Of a stretch of 64,000 bases of DNA, positions 26,493 to 34,602 are shown in pieces. Below the pieces are notes generated by a model. The model was not told where the DNA came from. It saw only the letters and a list, made by a program, of their open reading frames with translations, and made no database searches. The translations under genes were made by a program, and so were the position numbers. Source of the DNA: Gudongella sp034006985 (GTDB lineage Bacteria; Bacillota; Clostridia; Tissierellales; Tissierellaceae); NCBI GenBank assembly GCA_034006985.1, contig JAVERT010000001.1, forward strand, positions 186,001 through 250,000. The letters run 5' to 3'. The first letter of the stretch is position 1. Each line of letters starts with the position of its first letter.

Positions 26493-27539
26493 CTAGTTAA
26501 GTATTCTAGTCGCTGTAACATATCTAGGGCTATAGTAAGATGAATTAATACTATCTATTCTTACTCCTCTTTTATAAGAAGAAGCGTGAATCATCTCACC
26601 ATTACCAATATACATTCCAACATGTGATATCCCATTTCCCATGGTATTAAAAAACACTAAATCCCCTGCTTGTAAATTTGCTCTTTCTACCTTTTCTCCA
26701 GCACTTGGTTGATCTCTTGATGATCTAGTAATACTTATTCCTAATTGAGATTTATATAACCAAGAAGTGAAACCAGAACAATCAAATGTGTTTGGACCTG
26801 CTGTTGCATAAACATAAGGTGACCCAATCTTTGATCTAGCAGCATCAATTAGTTTTTTTACATCTGAGACATCGGTTCTCTCTGCACCCCTATTTGCCAT
26901 TTCTTGGGTTTTAAATAATGTTATCGCGGTTTCTTCAATATTATATATTACTTTGTTTGCATCTTGTATTTGATATTGTCCGTTTGCAAAACCCACTATT
27001 GCAACCTTATCATCTTTTGCTAATGAAAGTACTTTATCATTATTAGTTAAATTTCTAGTTACATTAGATAACCCTAAAGTAACAACTGCTTGTTCCTTTG
27101 CTACTATATTAGTAAGTTCAATGTACCCAATTTTAAAGTCAGTTGCTGTAATATAATAACCAAACTCTTCATCTTGACTAACAAATACTAACTCGTCTTC
27201 TGTCGTAATTTCTCTGACTACATTAGAGTTTACATCTCTTTCACTATACAATGGTGTATTGGTTTTAACGACAAATCTGTCAGAATCTTTATTCGTTCTA
27301 ATCATTGTGTCTTTTGGTATTTTGTAGTATGTATAATTTTTTACTACTTCAAAACTATCATTTGTTTCTCTAAATACACTTACTATTTCTTCTTGTTCGA
27401 ATAAAACTTGTTGTGAATTATTATCCATTAAACTATATTGTCTTACGAAAACTCCAGTATCTTTAAATCCTATAATCATCAGCATTGAAAGCAAAGAAAT
27501 CTTAATCCACAATTCATATTTTTTATTGTTCAATAACAT
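26493..27539 (-). CDS. Exported NlpC/P60 peptidoglycan hydrolase with SH3-like repeats
   Basis: A cell-wall endopeptidase that cuts peptide stems. It has an N-terminal hydrophobic signal or anchor (about residues 10-27), a middle part of two weak SH3-like repeats (about 80-205), and a C-terminal NlpC/P60 domain. The catalytic parts are clear: FDCSGFTSWLY (Cys nucleophile), GISHVGMYIGNG (His) and a later MIHAS histidine. The second of two adjacent ATGs (27539) has the better spacing to AAGGAG. It is a single-gene unit with its own promoter and terminator. Confidence 0.92.
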   Translation of the reverse strand: MLLNNKKYELWIKISLLSMLMIIGFKDTGVFVRQYSLMDNNSQQVLFEQEEIVSVFRETNDSFEVVKNYTYYKIPKDTMIRTNKDSDRFVVKTNTPLYSERDVNSNVVREITTEDELVFVSQDEEFGYYITATDFKIGYIELTNIVAKEQAVVTLGLSNVTRNLTNNDKVLSLAKDDKVAIVGFANGQYQIQDANKVIYNIEETAITLFKTQEMANRGAERTDVSDVKKLIDAARSKIGSPYVYATAGPNTFDCSGFTSWLYKSQLGISITRSSRDQPSAGEKVERANLQAGDLVFFNTMGNGISHVGMYIGNGEMIHASSYKRGVRIDSINSSYYSPRYVTATRILN

Positions 27540-27572
27540 CACTCCTTTATGTCTTTTTTACCTCTTAAATGC

Positions 27573-27601
27573 ATTATAACCCAAGAAATCTAGCATTACA
27601 A
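27573..27601 (-). promoter_or_regulatory. Promoter of the NlpC/P60 gene
   Basis: On the minus strand TTGTAA (27596-27601) and TATAAT (27573-27578) are 17 bases apart, 34 bases before the ATG. The leader is too short for a riboswitch. Confidence 0.8.
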
Positions 27602-27790
27602 CAAAATAATTACAAAAAGGTTACAAAATATAACTAATCTATATTTAATATAAATTTCTTCATATACTAAAACTCCCCAAACCCATCAAATAAAACATAT
27701 ACAGGCTTATTTAAATAATAGAATATTCAGAATATCTAAGAATCTTAATAATATTAGAAATTGCAACTTCTAAATCACTTTTCTATAATT
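27602..27790. other. AT-rich spacer with no recognised feature
   Basis: Between the NlpC/P60 promoter and the rnpB terminator I see no gene, RNA fold or repeat that I can support. It contains only short AT-rich inverted repeats of the kind expected by chance. Confidence 0.6.
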
Positions 27791-27792
27791 AA

Positions 27793-27823
27793 AAAAAGTC
27801 CCCTGGTAAACCAGGAGACTCTA
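27793..27823 (-). terminator. Terminator of rnpB
   Basis: On the minus strand AGAGTCTCCTGGT and ACCAGGGGACTT form a stem with one mismatch, followed by TTTTTT. It lies just beyond the P1 helix of the RNA. Confidence 0.88.
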
Positions 27824-27826
27824 TTA

Positions 27827-28156
27827 GAGTGAGTTTGTAAGCCGTGTTCTGTTACTATGGTCATCTATCTAGGCCTATTGTTGCCAATAGGCTCATGCAA
27901 CCTACCTTTGGAGCGGTAACGAGTAGCTACTTTTCTAGGCTCCCTTTTGGTCTTGCTCCAGATGGGGTTTACAGAGCCGTTTAGTCGCCTAAACGCTGGT
28001 GAGCTCTTACCTCGCCTTTCCATCCTTACCACAAATGTGGCGGTCTATTTCTGTTGCACTTTCCTTAGGGTTACCCCCACTGGGTGTTATCCAGCACCTT
28101 ACTCTATGGAGCACGGACTTTCCTCATGTCGAAACATGCGACCATACCACTTACTC
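27827..28156 (-). ncRNA. rnpB: RNase P RNA (bacterial, type A-like)
   Basis: RnpB is the catalytic RNA that trims the 5' end of precursor tRNAs. The minus strand carries the universal core: GAGGAAAGTCCGTGCTCC near the 5' end, GGGTAACCCTAAGGAAAGTGC, a long variable part, and ACAGAACACGGCTTAC at the 3' end. The ends GAGTAAGT and ACTCACTC form P1 with one mismatch. Length is about 330. Ends are set by P1 and by the distance to the -10 element, so they may be off by a few bases. Confidence 0.96.
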
Positions 28157-28162
28157 GTCTAT

Positions 28163-28168
28163 ATTATA
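28163..28168 (-). promoter_or_regulatory. Extended -10 element of the rnpB promoter
   Basis: The minus strand reads TGG-TATAAT, an extended -10, 6 bases before the predicted RNA 5' end. No convincing -35 is present. Confidence 0.7.
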
Positions 28169-28185
28169 CCACAATCATGTCTATT

Positions 28186-28197
28186 TCTCTATAGAGA
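28186..28197. repeat. 12-bp perfect palindrome upstream of rnpB and the sugar operon
   Basis: TCTCTATAGAGA lies at the rnpB -35 position. It may be chance, but it stands next to the larger inverted repeat at 28200-28230 in the space between two divergent units. Confidence 0.35.
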
Positions 28198-28199
28198 AT

Positions 28200-28230
28200 A
28201 TCGTTTATATTATTTGCTATTATAAACGAT
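28200..28230. promoter_or_regulatory. 10-bp inverted repeat, candidate operator of the sugar operon
   Basis: ATCGTTTATA and TATAAACGAT are perfect inverted copies with an 11-base spacer, so the half-site centres are 21 bases (two helical turns) apart. It lies about 120-150 bases before the first gene of the sugar operon. The right half, TATAAACGATTTTA, also resembles a poor catabolite-response element. No repressor gene is in the operon. Confidence 0.5.
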
Positions 28231-28350
28231 TTTACACGTGTTTTCAAATACCAAGCCATGCCCAAATGTGTATTTTTTTTCATTGTGGGTATATTTCTTG
28301 TGTGAAGTTAATTTTTAGGGAAAGTGAAAAATTGAAGGGAGATTTTCAAA

Positions 28351-29613
28351 ATGAAAAAGTTTTTGTACGCATTGTTAATCGGTGTATTAGTTGTGGGGTT
28401 GATAGCTTGTAGCCCAGCTGCTGTAGAACCCGAAACATCTGAGGAACCTGCTGTAGAAACTCCAGTCGAGCCTGAACCTTCAGCAGAAAAAACGCTTATT
28501 AATTTCGCTGTTCAAGCAGATTCTACCCCTGCACTTGATAAAATTATAGAAGCTTTTAACAATCAAAGTGAAATGTACAAAGTTGAAGCTACTATAATGA
28601 CAAACGATTCTGGTCAGATGCATGACCAATTATTAAACTCTCTTTCATCAAAAAGTGGAGAATATGATGTTATCTCAATGGATGTTGTTTGGGCTGGTGA
28701 ATTTGCATCCGCAGGTTATATACAACCAATTGATAAGTTGCTAATGGACAATAATTGGAAACCAACCGATTTTAATGCTGGTTCTATGGACTCTGGAAAA
28801 TATAAAGGTAAAAATTATGTTCTTCCATATTTCCCTGACCTAGGATTTATATACTTTAGATCAGATATAGTATCTGCTGAAGATGCTGTTATTTTAAAAT
28901 CTGGCGAATATACTTTTGATGACTTTATATCAATGGCTGAAAAGTATAAAGGTCAGAATGGAACACAATTTGCATATGCTTACCAATCAAAACAATATGA
29001 AGGTTTAACAGTAAACGTAAACGAATTTACTTCAAACTGGACAGATATTCAAGGCGGTTTAAATTATATGAAATCAATGATGGACAAAGGCATAACACCA
29101 CCGGACATTCTAAACTACACTGAAGGTGAAACTGCAAATGCATTGATAAATGGTGACACAGTTTTTGCTAGAAACTGGCCATATGTTAATGGAATGCTTC
29201 AATCTGGAGATTATGATGTAAAAATTGAACAGATTGATTATGCTCCTCTCCCAGGAGGCGGTAGTGTTGGTGGATGGATATTAGGAATAAATGCAAATTC
29301 AAAAAGCACAGAAGGTGCTGAGGAATTCTTAAAATTTATAGCTGGTCCTGAAGGTCAAAAAATCAATGCAATTGATGGCGGATATCTACCTGGATTTAAT
29401 GCTTTATTAGAAGATGCAGATGTGCTAGCTTCTAACAAGTTATTAACTAATGAAGGATTCCAAAATGCATTGTCTAATACAATTTCTAGACCAGTTGTTC
29501 CTAATTACTCAGAAGTCAGTGATAAAATTCAAATAAGCGCTCATGAATTTTTATCTGGAAATGGTACTATAGAAGATGCTGTATCAGGAATAGAAGAAGC
29601 TCTTAGCGAATAA
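28351..29613 (+). CDS. Extracellular sugar-binding lipoprotein of ABC transporter
   Basis: A solute-binding protein of the carbohydrate uptake family 1 (SBP type 1), 420 residues. It has a lipoprotein signal with the lipobox LIAC (Cys about residue 20), a Pro/Glu-rich linker, then a binding domain with NDSGQMHDQLLNSLSS and VISMDVVWAGEFASAGYIQP. The MDVVWAG stretch resembles alpha-glucoside and trehalose binders such as ThuE and LpqY, which supports a disaccharide substrate; the exact sugar is not proven. It is the first gene of the operon, with a GGGAG ribosome site, and is followed by an attenuator-like hairpin. Confidence 0.9.
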   Translation: MKKFLYALLIGVLVVGLIACSPAAVEPETSEEPAVETPVEPEPSAEKTLINFAVQADSTPALDKIIEAFNNQSEMYKVEATIMTNDSGQMHDQLLNSLSSKSGEYDVISMDVVWAGEFASAGYIQPIDKLLMDNNWKPTDFNAGSMDSGKYKGKNYVLPYFPDLGFIYFRSDIVSAEDAVILKSGEYTFDDFISMAEKYKGQNGTQFAYAYQSKQYEGLTVNVNEFTSNWTDIQGGLNYMKSMMDKGITPPDILNYTEGETANALINGDTVFARNWPYVNGMLQSGDYDVKIEQIDYAPLPGGGSVGGWILGINANSKSTEGAEEFLKFIAGPEGQKINAIDGGYLPGFNALLEDADVLASNKLLTNEGFQNALSNTISRPVVPNYSEVSDKIQISAHEFLSGNGTIEDAVSGIEEALSE

Positions 29614-29637
29614 TTTGTAATTTCCAAACAATAGTGT

Positions 29638-29673
29638 TGTTAGCTTTGGCTCTTTGCCGAAGCTAACATTTTT
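29638..29673 (+). terminator. Intra-operon terminator/attenuator after the binding-protein gene
   Basis: TGTTAGCTTTGGC and GCCGAAGCTAACA pair (one mismatch) around a 5-base loop, followed by TTTTT. It lies 25 bases after the stop codon and 16 bases before the next ATG. Partial read-through would give more binding protein than permease, a common pattern in ABC operons. Confidence 0.85.
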
Positions 29674-29688
29674 AAAAAGGAGGCAAAT

Positions 29689-30939
29689 ATGAAATTTTCT
29701 AAATGGGTTGATAAACATGCGGGATATGTGCTTATATTTCCTGCTGTAATTTTTATAATCCTATTTTCTATTTCCCCTATTGTAGGTTCCCTTAGATATG
29801 CTTTTTTTGACATGCAATTAAATGACCAATCTAAAAATGATATGTATCTTAAATCCAATGTGAACCTATCTTTAAATCAAGAAACTATTGATTATCTTAA
29901 TTATTACTTGGATATCGATTTGGATTCTGTTCAAAAAGAAAAAAGCATTCTAAAAATAGATGAAATAAAAACAGATTTAAAAGCATTGGAATTGTATGTT
30001 GCAAATGAAATAGCTACCCCCGATTTAAAAGCAATAGTTAAGGTAAGTGAAGCAAAACAAGATGTACTTATTGAAAAACAACAGAGTATAATATCTAACT
30101 TAGAAGAATTATATTCTATTGATGATGAATTTTATTCACCAGATGATACTTTTGCAGTAGCATCTGAGTTCGATACTACAATAATTAACTCCAATTTTGT
30201 TGGTGCAGATAATTTCGTTAAAGTTATTAAAGACAGTAGAGTCCGTTCCACACTGGTTTTCACATTGTTATTTACACTTATATCAGTGATTCTAGAATTG
30301 ATATTTGGCTTGTCTTTAGCTATGATAATGAATAATCCTTTTAAAGGTAGATCTCTGGTTAGAACCTTTTCTTTAATTCCATGGGCAATACCAACAACAG
30401 TTGCTGCTTTAGTTTGGTCTTATCTTTATAATGGTTCAAGTGGTATTATATCAAATATATTTACTCAACTAGGTTTTATTTCATCTCCGGCTGCTATGCT
30501 TAACTCATCAACAAATGCCCTTTGGGCGATTGTAATTGCAGATGTTTGGAAAACAACGCCGTATATGGCATTGCTTTTATTAGGAGGTTTACAAATAATT
30601 CCTAATAGCCTGTATGAATCCTCTGCACTTGATGGAGCTAGCAAATGGCAACAGTTTAAATATATTACTCTTCCATTACTAAAGCCTTCCATTTTTATAG
30701 CTCTTCTTTTTAGAACTTTAGATGCCTTTAGAGTTTTTGACTTAATCTATGTGCTTACAGGCGGTGGCCCAGGAGGCTCCACTGAATCTTTATCTCTATA
30801 TGCATATAAAGTAATGTTTTCTCAAACACGATTTGGATACGGCTCTGCTATGGTTTTAATAATGGCCTTAGTAGTAGGACTCATAGCCTTTGTTTACATT
30901 AAAGTACTTAATGTAGATTTAATAGGCGAGAATAAGTAG
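29689..30939 (+). CDS. ABC sugar permease, MalF type
   Basis: One half of the membrane channel for sugar import, 416 residues. The first membrane segment (about 12-33) is followed by a long extracellular loop of about 140 residues (about 40-180), much of it charged and helix-forming, then five more segments. The ATPase-docking EAA motif reads YESSALDGASKWQQFKYITLP near residue 310. The long loop is reminiscent of the MalF P2 loop that touches the binding protein. It starts after an AAGGAGG site. Confidence 0.92.
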   Translation: MKFSKWVDKHAGYVLIFPAVIFIILFSISPIVGSLRYAFFDMQLNDQSKNDMYLKSNVNLSLNQETIDYLNYYLDIDLDSVQKEKSILKIDEIKTDLKALELYVANEIATPDLKAIVKVSEAKQDVLIEKQQSIISNLEELYSIDDEFYSPDDTFAVASEFDTTIINSNFVGADNFVKVIKDSRVRSTLVFTLLFTLISVILELIFGLSLAMIMNNPFKGRSLVRTFSLIPWAIPTTVAALVWSYLYNGSSGIISNIFTQLGFISSPAAMLNSSTNALWAIVIADVWKTTPYMALLLLGGLQIIPNSLYESSALDGASKWQQFKYITLPLLKPSIFIALLFRTLDAFRVFDLIYVLTGGGPGGSTESLSLYAYKVMFSQTRFGYGSAMVLIMALVVGLIAFVYIKVLNVDLIGENK

Positions 30940-30947
30940 GTGAAAAA

Positions 30948-31775
30948 ATGAAAAACAATATTAAATCAACCACACTATTTAAAATAATTATAGTTATGTA
31001 TATATTCATCATTCTCTTTCCCTTTTTATGGGTTACAATTACATCCTTAAGACCAGAGTCAGAGATTTGGAGTACCAATGCTCTTAGCCTTAAAGGAGCA
31101 CAGTTTACTGATGAAAACTATGTAAAATTATTTAGAACTACTATTATAAATTCGCTTAAGAATTCTTTAATTGTATCATCCATTACTACTTTATATGTCA
31201 CTTTAATAGCTTCTCTTTGTGCTTATTCTATAACTAGATTAGATTTCAAATTCAAAAAACTTTTAACGGTTGTAATCCTTGGAACTTCGATGTTCCCACA
31301 AATGATAGTAATAGGACCTATTTATAGGATATTTGTAAATTTAGGGTGGACAAATAGCTACTATCTTTCACTACCCTATTCAATGATAACTCTTCCAATT
31401 GCAGTTTTTATTTTGATAACACATTTCTCTCAAATACCTAAAGAAATGGAAGAATCTGCTATAATGGATGGTTCATCAAAGATTAATACCTTTTTTAAGA
31501 TAATACTTCCACTCGCTGCTCCTGGTATATTTACATCTGCAATAATGACTTTTATTGCTGCATGGAACGAATTTCTATTAGCGCTTACTTTAAATACTGA
31601 TGAAACTTGGAGAACAGCTACAGTAAGCATATCATTTTTAAGAGGACAATTTGAAATATTTTGGGGCCAAGTTACTGCTGCAACTGTCATAGTTACAATC
31701 CCGACACTTATTATTGTAATACTATTCCAAAAACAAATAGTTTCCGGAATCACCTCCGGTGCACTTAAGGAGTGA
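30948..31775 (+). CDS. ABC sugar permease, MalG type
   Basis: The second channel half, 275 residues and six membrane segments, with the EAA motif EESAIMDGSSKINTFFKIIL near residue 166. N-terminal FPFLWVTITSLRP is typical of MalG-type permeases. It starts 9 bases after the MalF-type gene and ends 4 bases before the phosphorylase gene, so all are co-translated. Confidence 0.93.
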   Translation: MKNNIKSTTLFKIIIVMYIFIILFPFLWVTITSLRPESEIWSTNALSLKGAQFTDENYVKLFRTTIINSLKNSLIVSSITTLYVTLIASLCAYSITRLDFKFKKLLTVVILGTSMFPQMIVIGPIYRIFVNLGWTNSYYLSLPYSMITLPIAVFILITHFSQIPKEMEESAIMDGSSKINTFFKIILPLAAPGIFTSAIMTFIAAWNEFLLALTLNTDETWRTATVSISFLRGQFEIFWGQVTAATVIVTIPTLIIVILFQKQIVSGITSGALKE

Positions 31776-31779
31776 TAAG

Positions 31780-34602
31780 ATGAAAACATTACGAGAAAAT
31801 GGATTGGATATTCAAAAATTACCTCTGATGGAATCATTAATGTCTATAGGAAATGGATATATGGGTTCAAGGGGATATCTAGAAGAATTCGAATATCCCG
31901 GATCGGTTAGAGGTAACTATATAAATGGTTTATATGAATGGGTACCAATGGTCCATGCAGAATGGGCATGGGGATTTCCATTAAAATCTGATAGAATGCC
32001 AAATTTATTAGATGTTTTTAAGATAACTATCTTCTTAGATGATGAAGAAGTTGTAATAGATGGTGATATTGATAAATTTAAAAGAGAGCTAAACTTTGAA
32101 AAAGGTTTATCCACAAGATCATATGTTTATACTACCAAGTTAGATAAATTAGCACAAATCTCTTTTGAACAACTAATATCTTTCCCCTATCCACAACTGC
32201 GAACATGGACTATAAATATTGAATATGATGGAGAAATTATAGTCCGAAATAATATAGACTTTAATATCTCTAATGTTGCAAATAAAAAAGATCCAAGAAT
32301 AGCTCCTTCCCAAATAACTTTAGTAAAAGTTAGTAAAGCACTATATGAGGCAAATGTAGGCAACATATGGCTTAATACCTTAAAATCAGGACTTCAAGTA
32401 AAAATCAACTTTACTGATAAGGGTGATTTTAACTCCACTTGGGATTTAACTGATGAAAAACTAGTTATAAACTTTAAAGCATATGGAAATTTGGAATTAA
32501 ATAGAACAGTAAAATATTGTGATTCAATTAGAAATAACTTTTGCGAATTTGTTCCAAAAAAAAATTTATATAATGAGCAAAAAGAATATTTGGATGAATA
32601 TAATTCTAAATGTGGAATTGATTTTTTAGATAATAAAGAATTAGACAATGCAATGGACTTTATAGAATTTCAAATATTACAATCAACCTCACGAGATTCT
32701 TTTGGAAATATAGCCTCTAAAGGTCTTTCTGGTGAAGGTTATGAAGGTCATTACTTTTGGGATACAGAGATGTTTCTATTTCCTGTATGGCTTATGTGGA
32801 ATCCCGAAATAGCAAATTATCTACTCCAATATAGATATAATCTCCTTCCAGCAGCACGAGCTAGAGCTAAAGAGTTGGGGCATAGAAAAGGAGCTTGCTT
32901 CCCTTGGAGAACAATTTCAGGGATAGAATCTTCTGGTTATTTCTCTGCTGGCACTGCACAATATCATTTAAACTTTGATATTGCATATACTTTTATACAG
33001 TGGTGGCTTCTAAATAACGATATGGATTATTTAGAAAATTATTCTATGGAGTTATTAATAGAAACAGCCAGAACAGCGCTAGAAATTGGTTGCCTCCAAT
33101 CAGACGGTTTTCATATTCATACTGTAACTGGTCCTGATGAATACACAGCTTTGGTATCAGATAATTATTATACTAATAAAATGGCTCAATATAATCTAAA
33201 CTGGGCTGTAAAGCTTTGGGGATTGCTTAAAGAAGAAAAACCTAAAGAATGGATTAAACTTAAAAATAAGCTTCAGGTTACAGAACAAGAAATTGAAGAA
33301 ATGAAAGAAGCAGCAGAAAAAATGTTTTTTATATACGATGACGAAAAAGGAATTATGGCTCAGGATTCCACTTTTTTAAAGAAAGCATATTGGCCAAAAG
33401 AGAATAATCTAAGACCTCTACTGCTTCATTATCACCCTCTTACAATATATAGATATCAAATACTTAAACAAGCTGACACAGTTTTAGCACAATATCTTAT
33501 AAATGATGAGGATGAAGATATTATAAGTAGAACATTCGATTATTATGATTCTATAAACACTCACGACTCTTCATTATCTAAATGTATAAGTGGTCTTATG
33601 TCTTGTAAACTAAAAAAAGAAAAACAAGCTCTTGATTTTTTTATGGATTCTATATACTTGGATTTAAAAAATTTAAATCAAAATACACAGGATGGCCTTC
33701 ATATGGCAAATATAGGCGGTTCGTTATTATTCGTTTTGAAAGGTTTTGCAGGCATTCGATTTGAAGAAAACAAACTAATCTTAAACCCATTTGTCCCCAA
33801 GGAATTAGGTAGATTAAGAATTAGGTTTACCTATAAAAAAGCTCTATTAGAGATACTTATAGAAGGTGAAAAAATAGATATTAAAAAAATATCTGGACCT
33901 CCAGTAAATATAATCTTAAGAGATCAGGAAATCACTATTGGGCAGAAAGCTGTACTATTCGACTTAGATGGTGTTTTAACAGGTACCTCAGATAATCATT
34001 ATGAAGCATGGAAAAGACTGGCTCAAGATTTAGGCTTTGATTTACCAGAATCATTTAGGGATAGCTTACGTGGAATTTCCAGAGCAGAATCCCTTAAGAG
34101 AATACTAGATTATTTTGATTTAAAACTTAAGGATAATAAAATACTTGAATTGTCAGATAAAAAAAATAAATATTATGCAGAATCCATAGAAACTTTTACT
34201 CACTTAAATCTATATCCTGGTGTAATAAAACTCTTAACAAACCTAAAATCTAAAAATATTAAACTAGGGCTTGTTTCTGCTAGTAAAAATGCAAAATCTC
34301 TCATAAAAAACATGAAGATAGAGAATTACTTTGATGTAGTTTTAGACCCTGATACGGTAAAAAAAGGTAAGCCTAATCCAGATCCATTTCTATGGGTAGC
34401 TGATTCGCTAGGAGTTAATCCTTTAAATTGCTTAGGAGTTGAGGATGCTAAAGCTGGTATAACAAGTATAAACAGTGCCGGGATGTTTTCAGTAGGGATT
34501 GGAGAAGAAAATCTGCAAAATGCTGATATTTCATTTAGTTCGATTGAGGAAGCATCACAATTTATTATAGATTGGGTGGATGATGATTATGGCAGAAATT
34601 AA
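31780..34602 (+). CDS. GH65 disaccharide phosphorylase fused to beta-phosphoglucomutase
   Basis: A 940-residue two-enzyme polypeptide. Residues 1 to about 720 are a glycoside hydrolase family 65 phosphorylase: SIGNGYMGSRGYLEE near the start, the HYFWDTEMFLFPVW motif, and the general acid Glu454 in TGPDEYTALVSDNYYTN. Residues 724-940 are a HAD-family beta-phosphoglucomutase: FDLDGVLTG (nucleophile Asp728), the cap motif LRGISRAESL, VSASKN and KGKPNPDPF, all matching known beta-PGMs. The first half splits an alpha-glucoside with phosphate to beta-glucose 1-phosphate; the second turns that to glucose 6-phosphate. ATG 31780 follows AAGGAG by 7 bases; a GTG at 31759 overlaps the permease gene and is unlikely. 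Substrate (maltose, trehalose, kojibiose, nigerose) is not settled. Confidence 0.94.
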   Translation: MKTLRENGLDIQKLPLMESLMSIGNGYMGSRGYLEEFEYPGSVRGNYINGLYEWVPMVHAEWAWGFPLKSDRMPNLLDVFKITIFLDDEEVVIDGDIDKFKRELNFEKGLSTRSYVYTTKLDKLAQISFEQLISFPYPQLRTWTINIEYDGEIIVRNNIDFNISNVANKKDPRIAPSQITLVKVSKALYEANVGNIWLNTLKSGLQVKINFTDKGDFNSTWDLTDEKLVINFKAYGNLELNRTVKYCDSIRNNFCEFVPKKNLYNEQKEYLDEYNSKCGIDFLDNKELDNAMDFIEFQILQSTSRDSFGNIASKGLSGEGYEGHYFWDTEMFLFPVWLMWNPEIANYLLQYRYNLLPAARARAKELGHRKGACFPWRTISGIESSGYFSAGTAQYHLNFDIAYTFIQWWLLNNDMDYLENYSMELLIETARTALEIGCLQSDGFHIHTVTGPDEYTALVSDNYYTNKMAQYNLNWAVKLWGLLKEEKPKEWIKLKNKLQVTEQEIEEMKEAAEKMFFIYDDEKGIMAQDSTFLKKAYWPKENNLRPLLLHYHPLTIYRYQILKQADTVLAQYLINDEDEDIISRTFDYYDSINTHDSSLSKCISGLMSCKLKKEKQALDFFMDSIYLDLKNLNQNTQDGLHMANIGGSLLFVLKGFAGIRFEENKLILNPFVPKELGRLRIRFTYKKALLEILIEGEKIDIKKISGPPVNIILRDQEITIGQKAVLFDLDGVLTGTSDNHYEAWKRLAQDLGFDLPESFRDSLRGISRAESLKRILDYFDLKLKDNKILELSDKKNKYYAESIETFTHLNLYPGVIKLLTNLKSKNIKLGLVSASKNAKSLIKNMKIENYFDVVLDPDTVKKGKPNPDPFLWVADSLGVNPLNCLGVEDAKAGITSINSAGMFSVGIGEENLQNADISFSSIEEASQFIIDWVDDDYGRN

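Noticed and set aside
27542..27826. Cyclic di-AMP riboswitch before the NlpC/P60 gene
   Set aside because: The promoter lies about 34 bases before the ATG, which leaves no room for an aptamer, and no conserved core is seen.
28221..28234. Catabolite-response element (cre) for CcpA
   Set aside because: TATAAACGATTTTA matches only about 10 of 14 consensus positions and is better explained as half of the inverted repeat.
27999..28412. A 137-codon plus-strand frame across rnpB into the sugar-binding gene
   Set aside because: It lies antisense to the conserved RNase P RNA and has no ribosome site; the frame is a by-product of the RNA sequence.
31759..31779. GTG start for the phosphorylase fusion
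   Set aside because: It lies inside the permease gene without a ribosome site; AAGGAG at 31767-31772 is spaced for the ATG at 31780.
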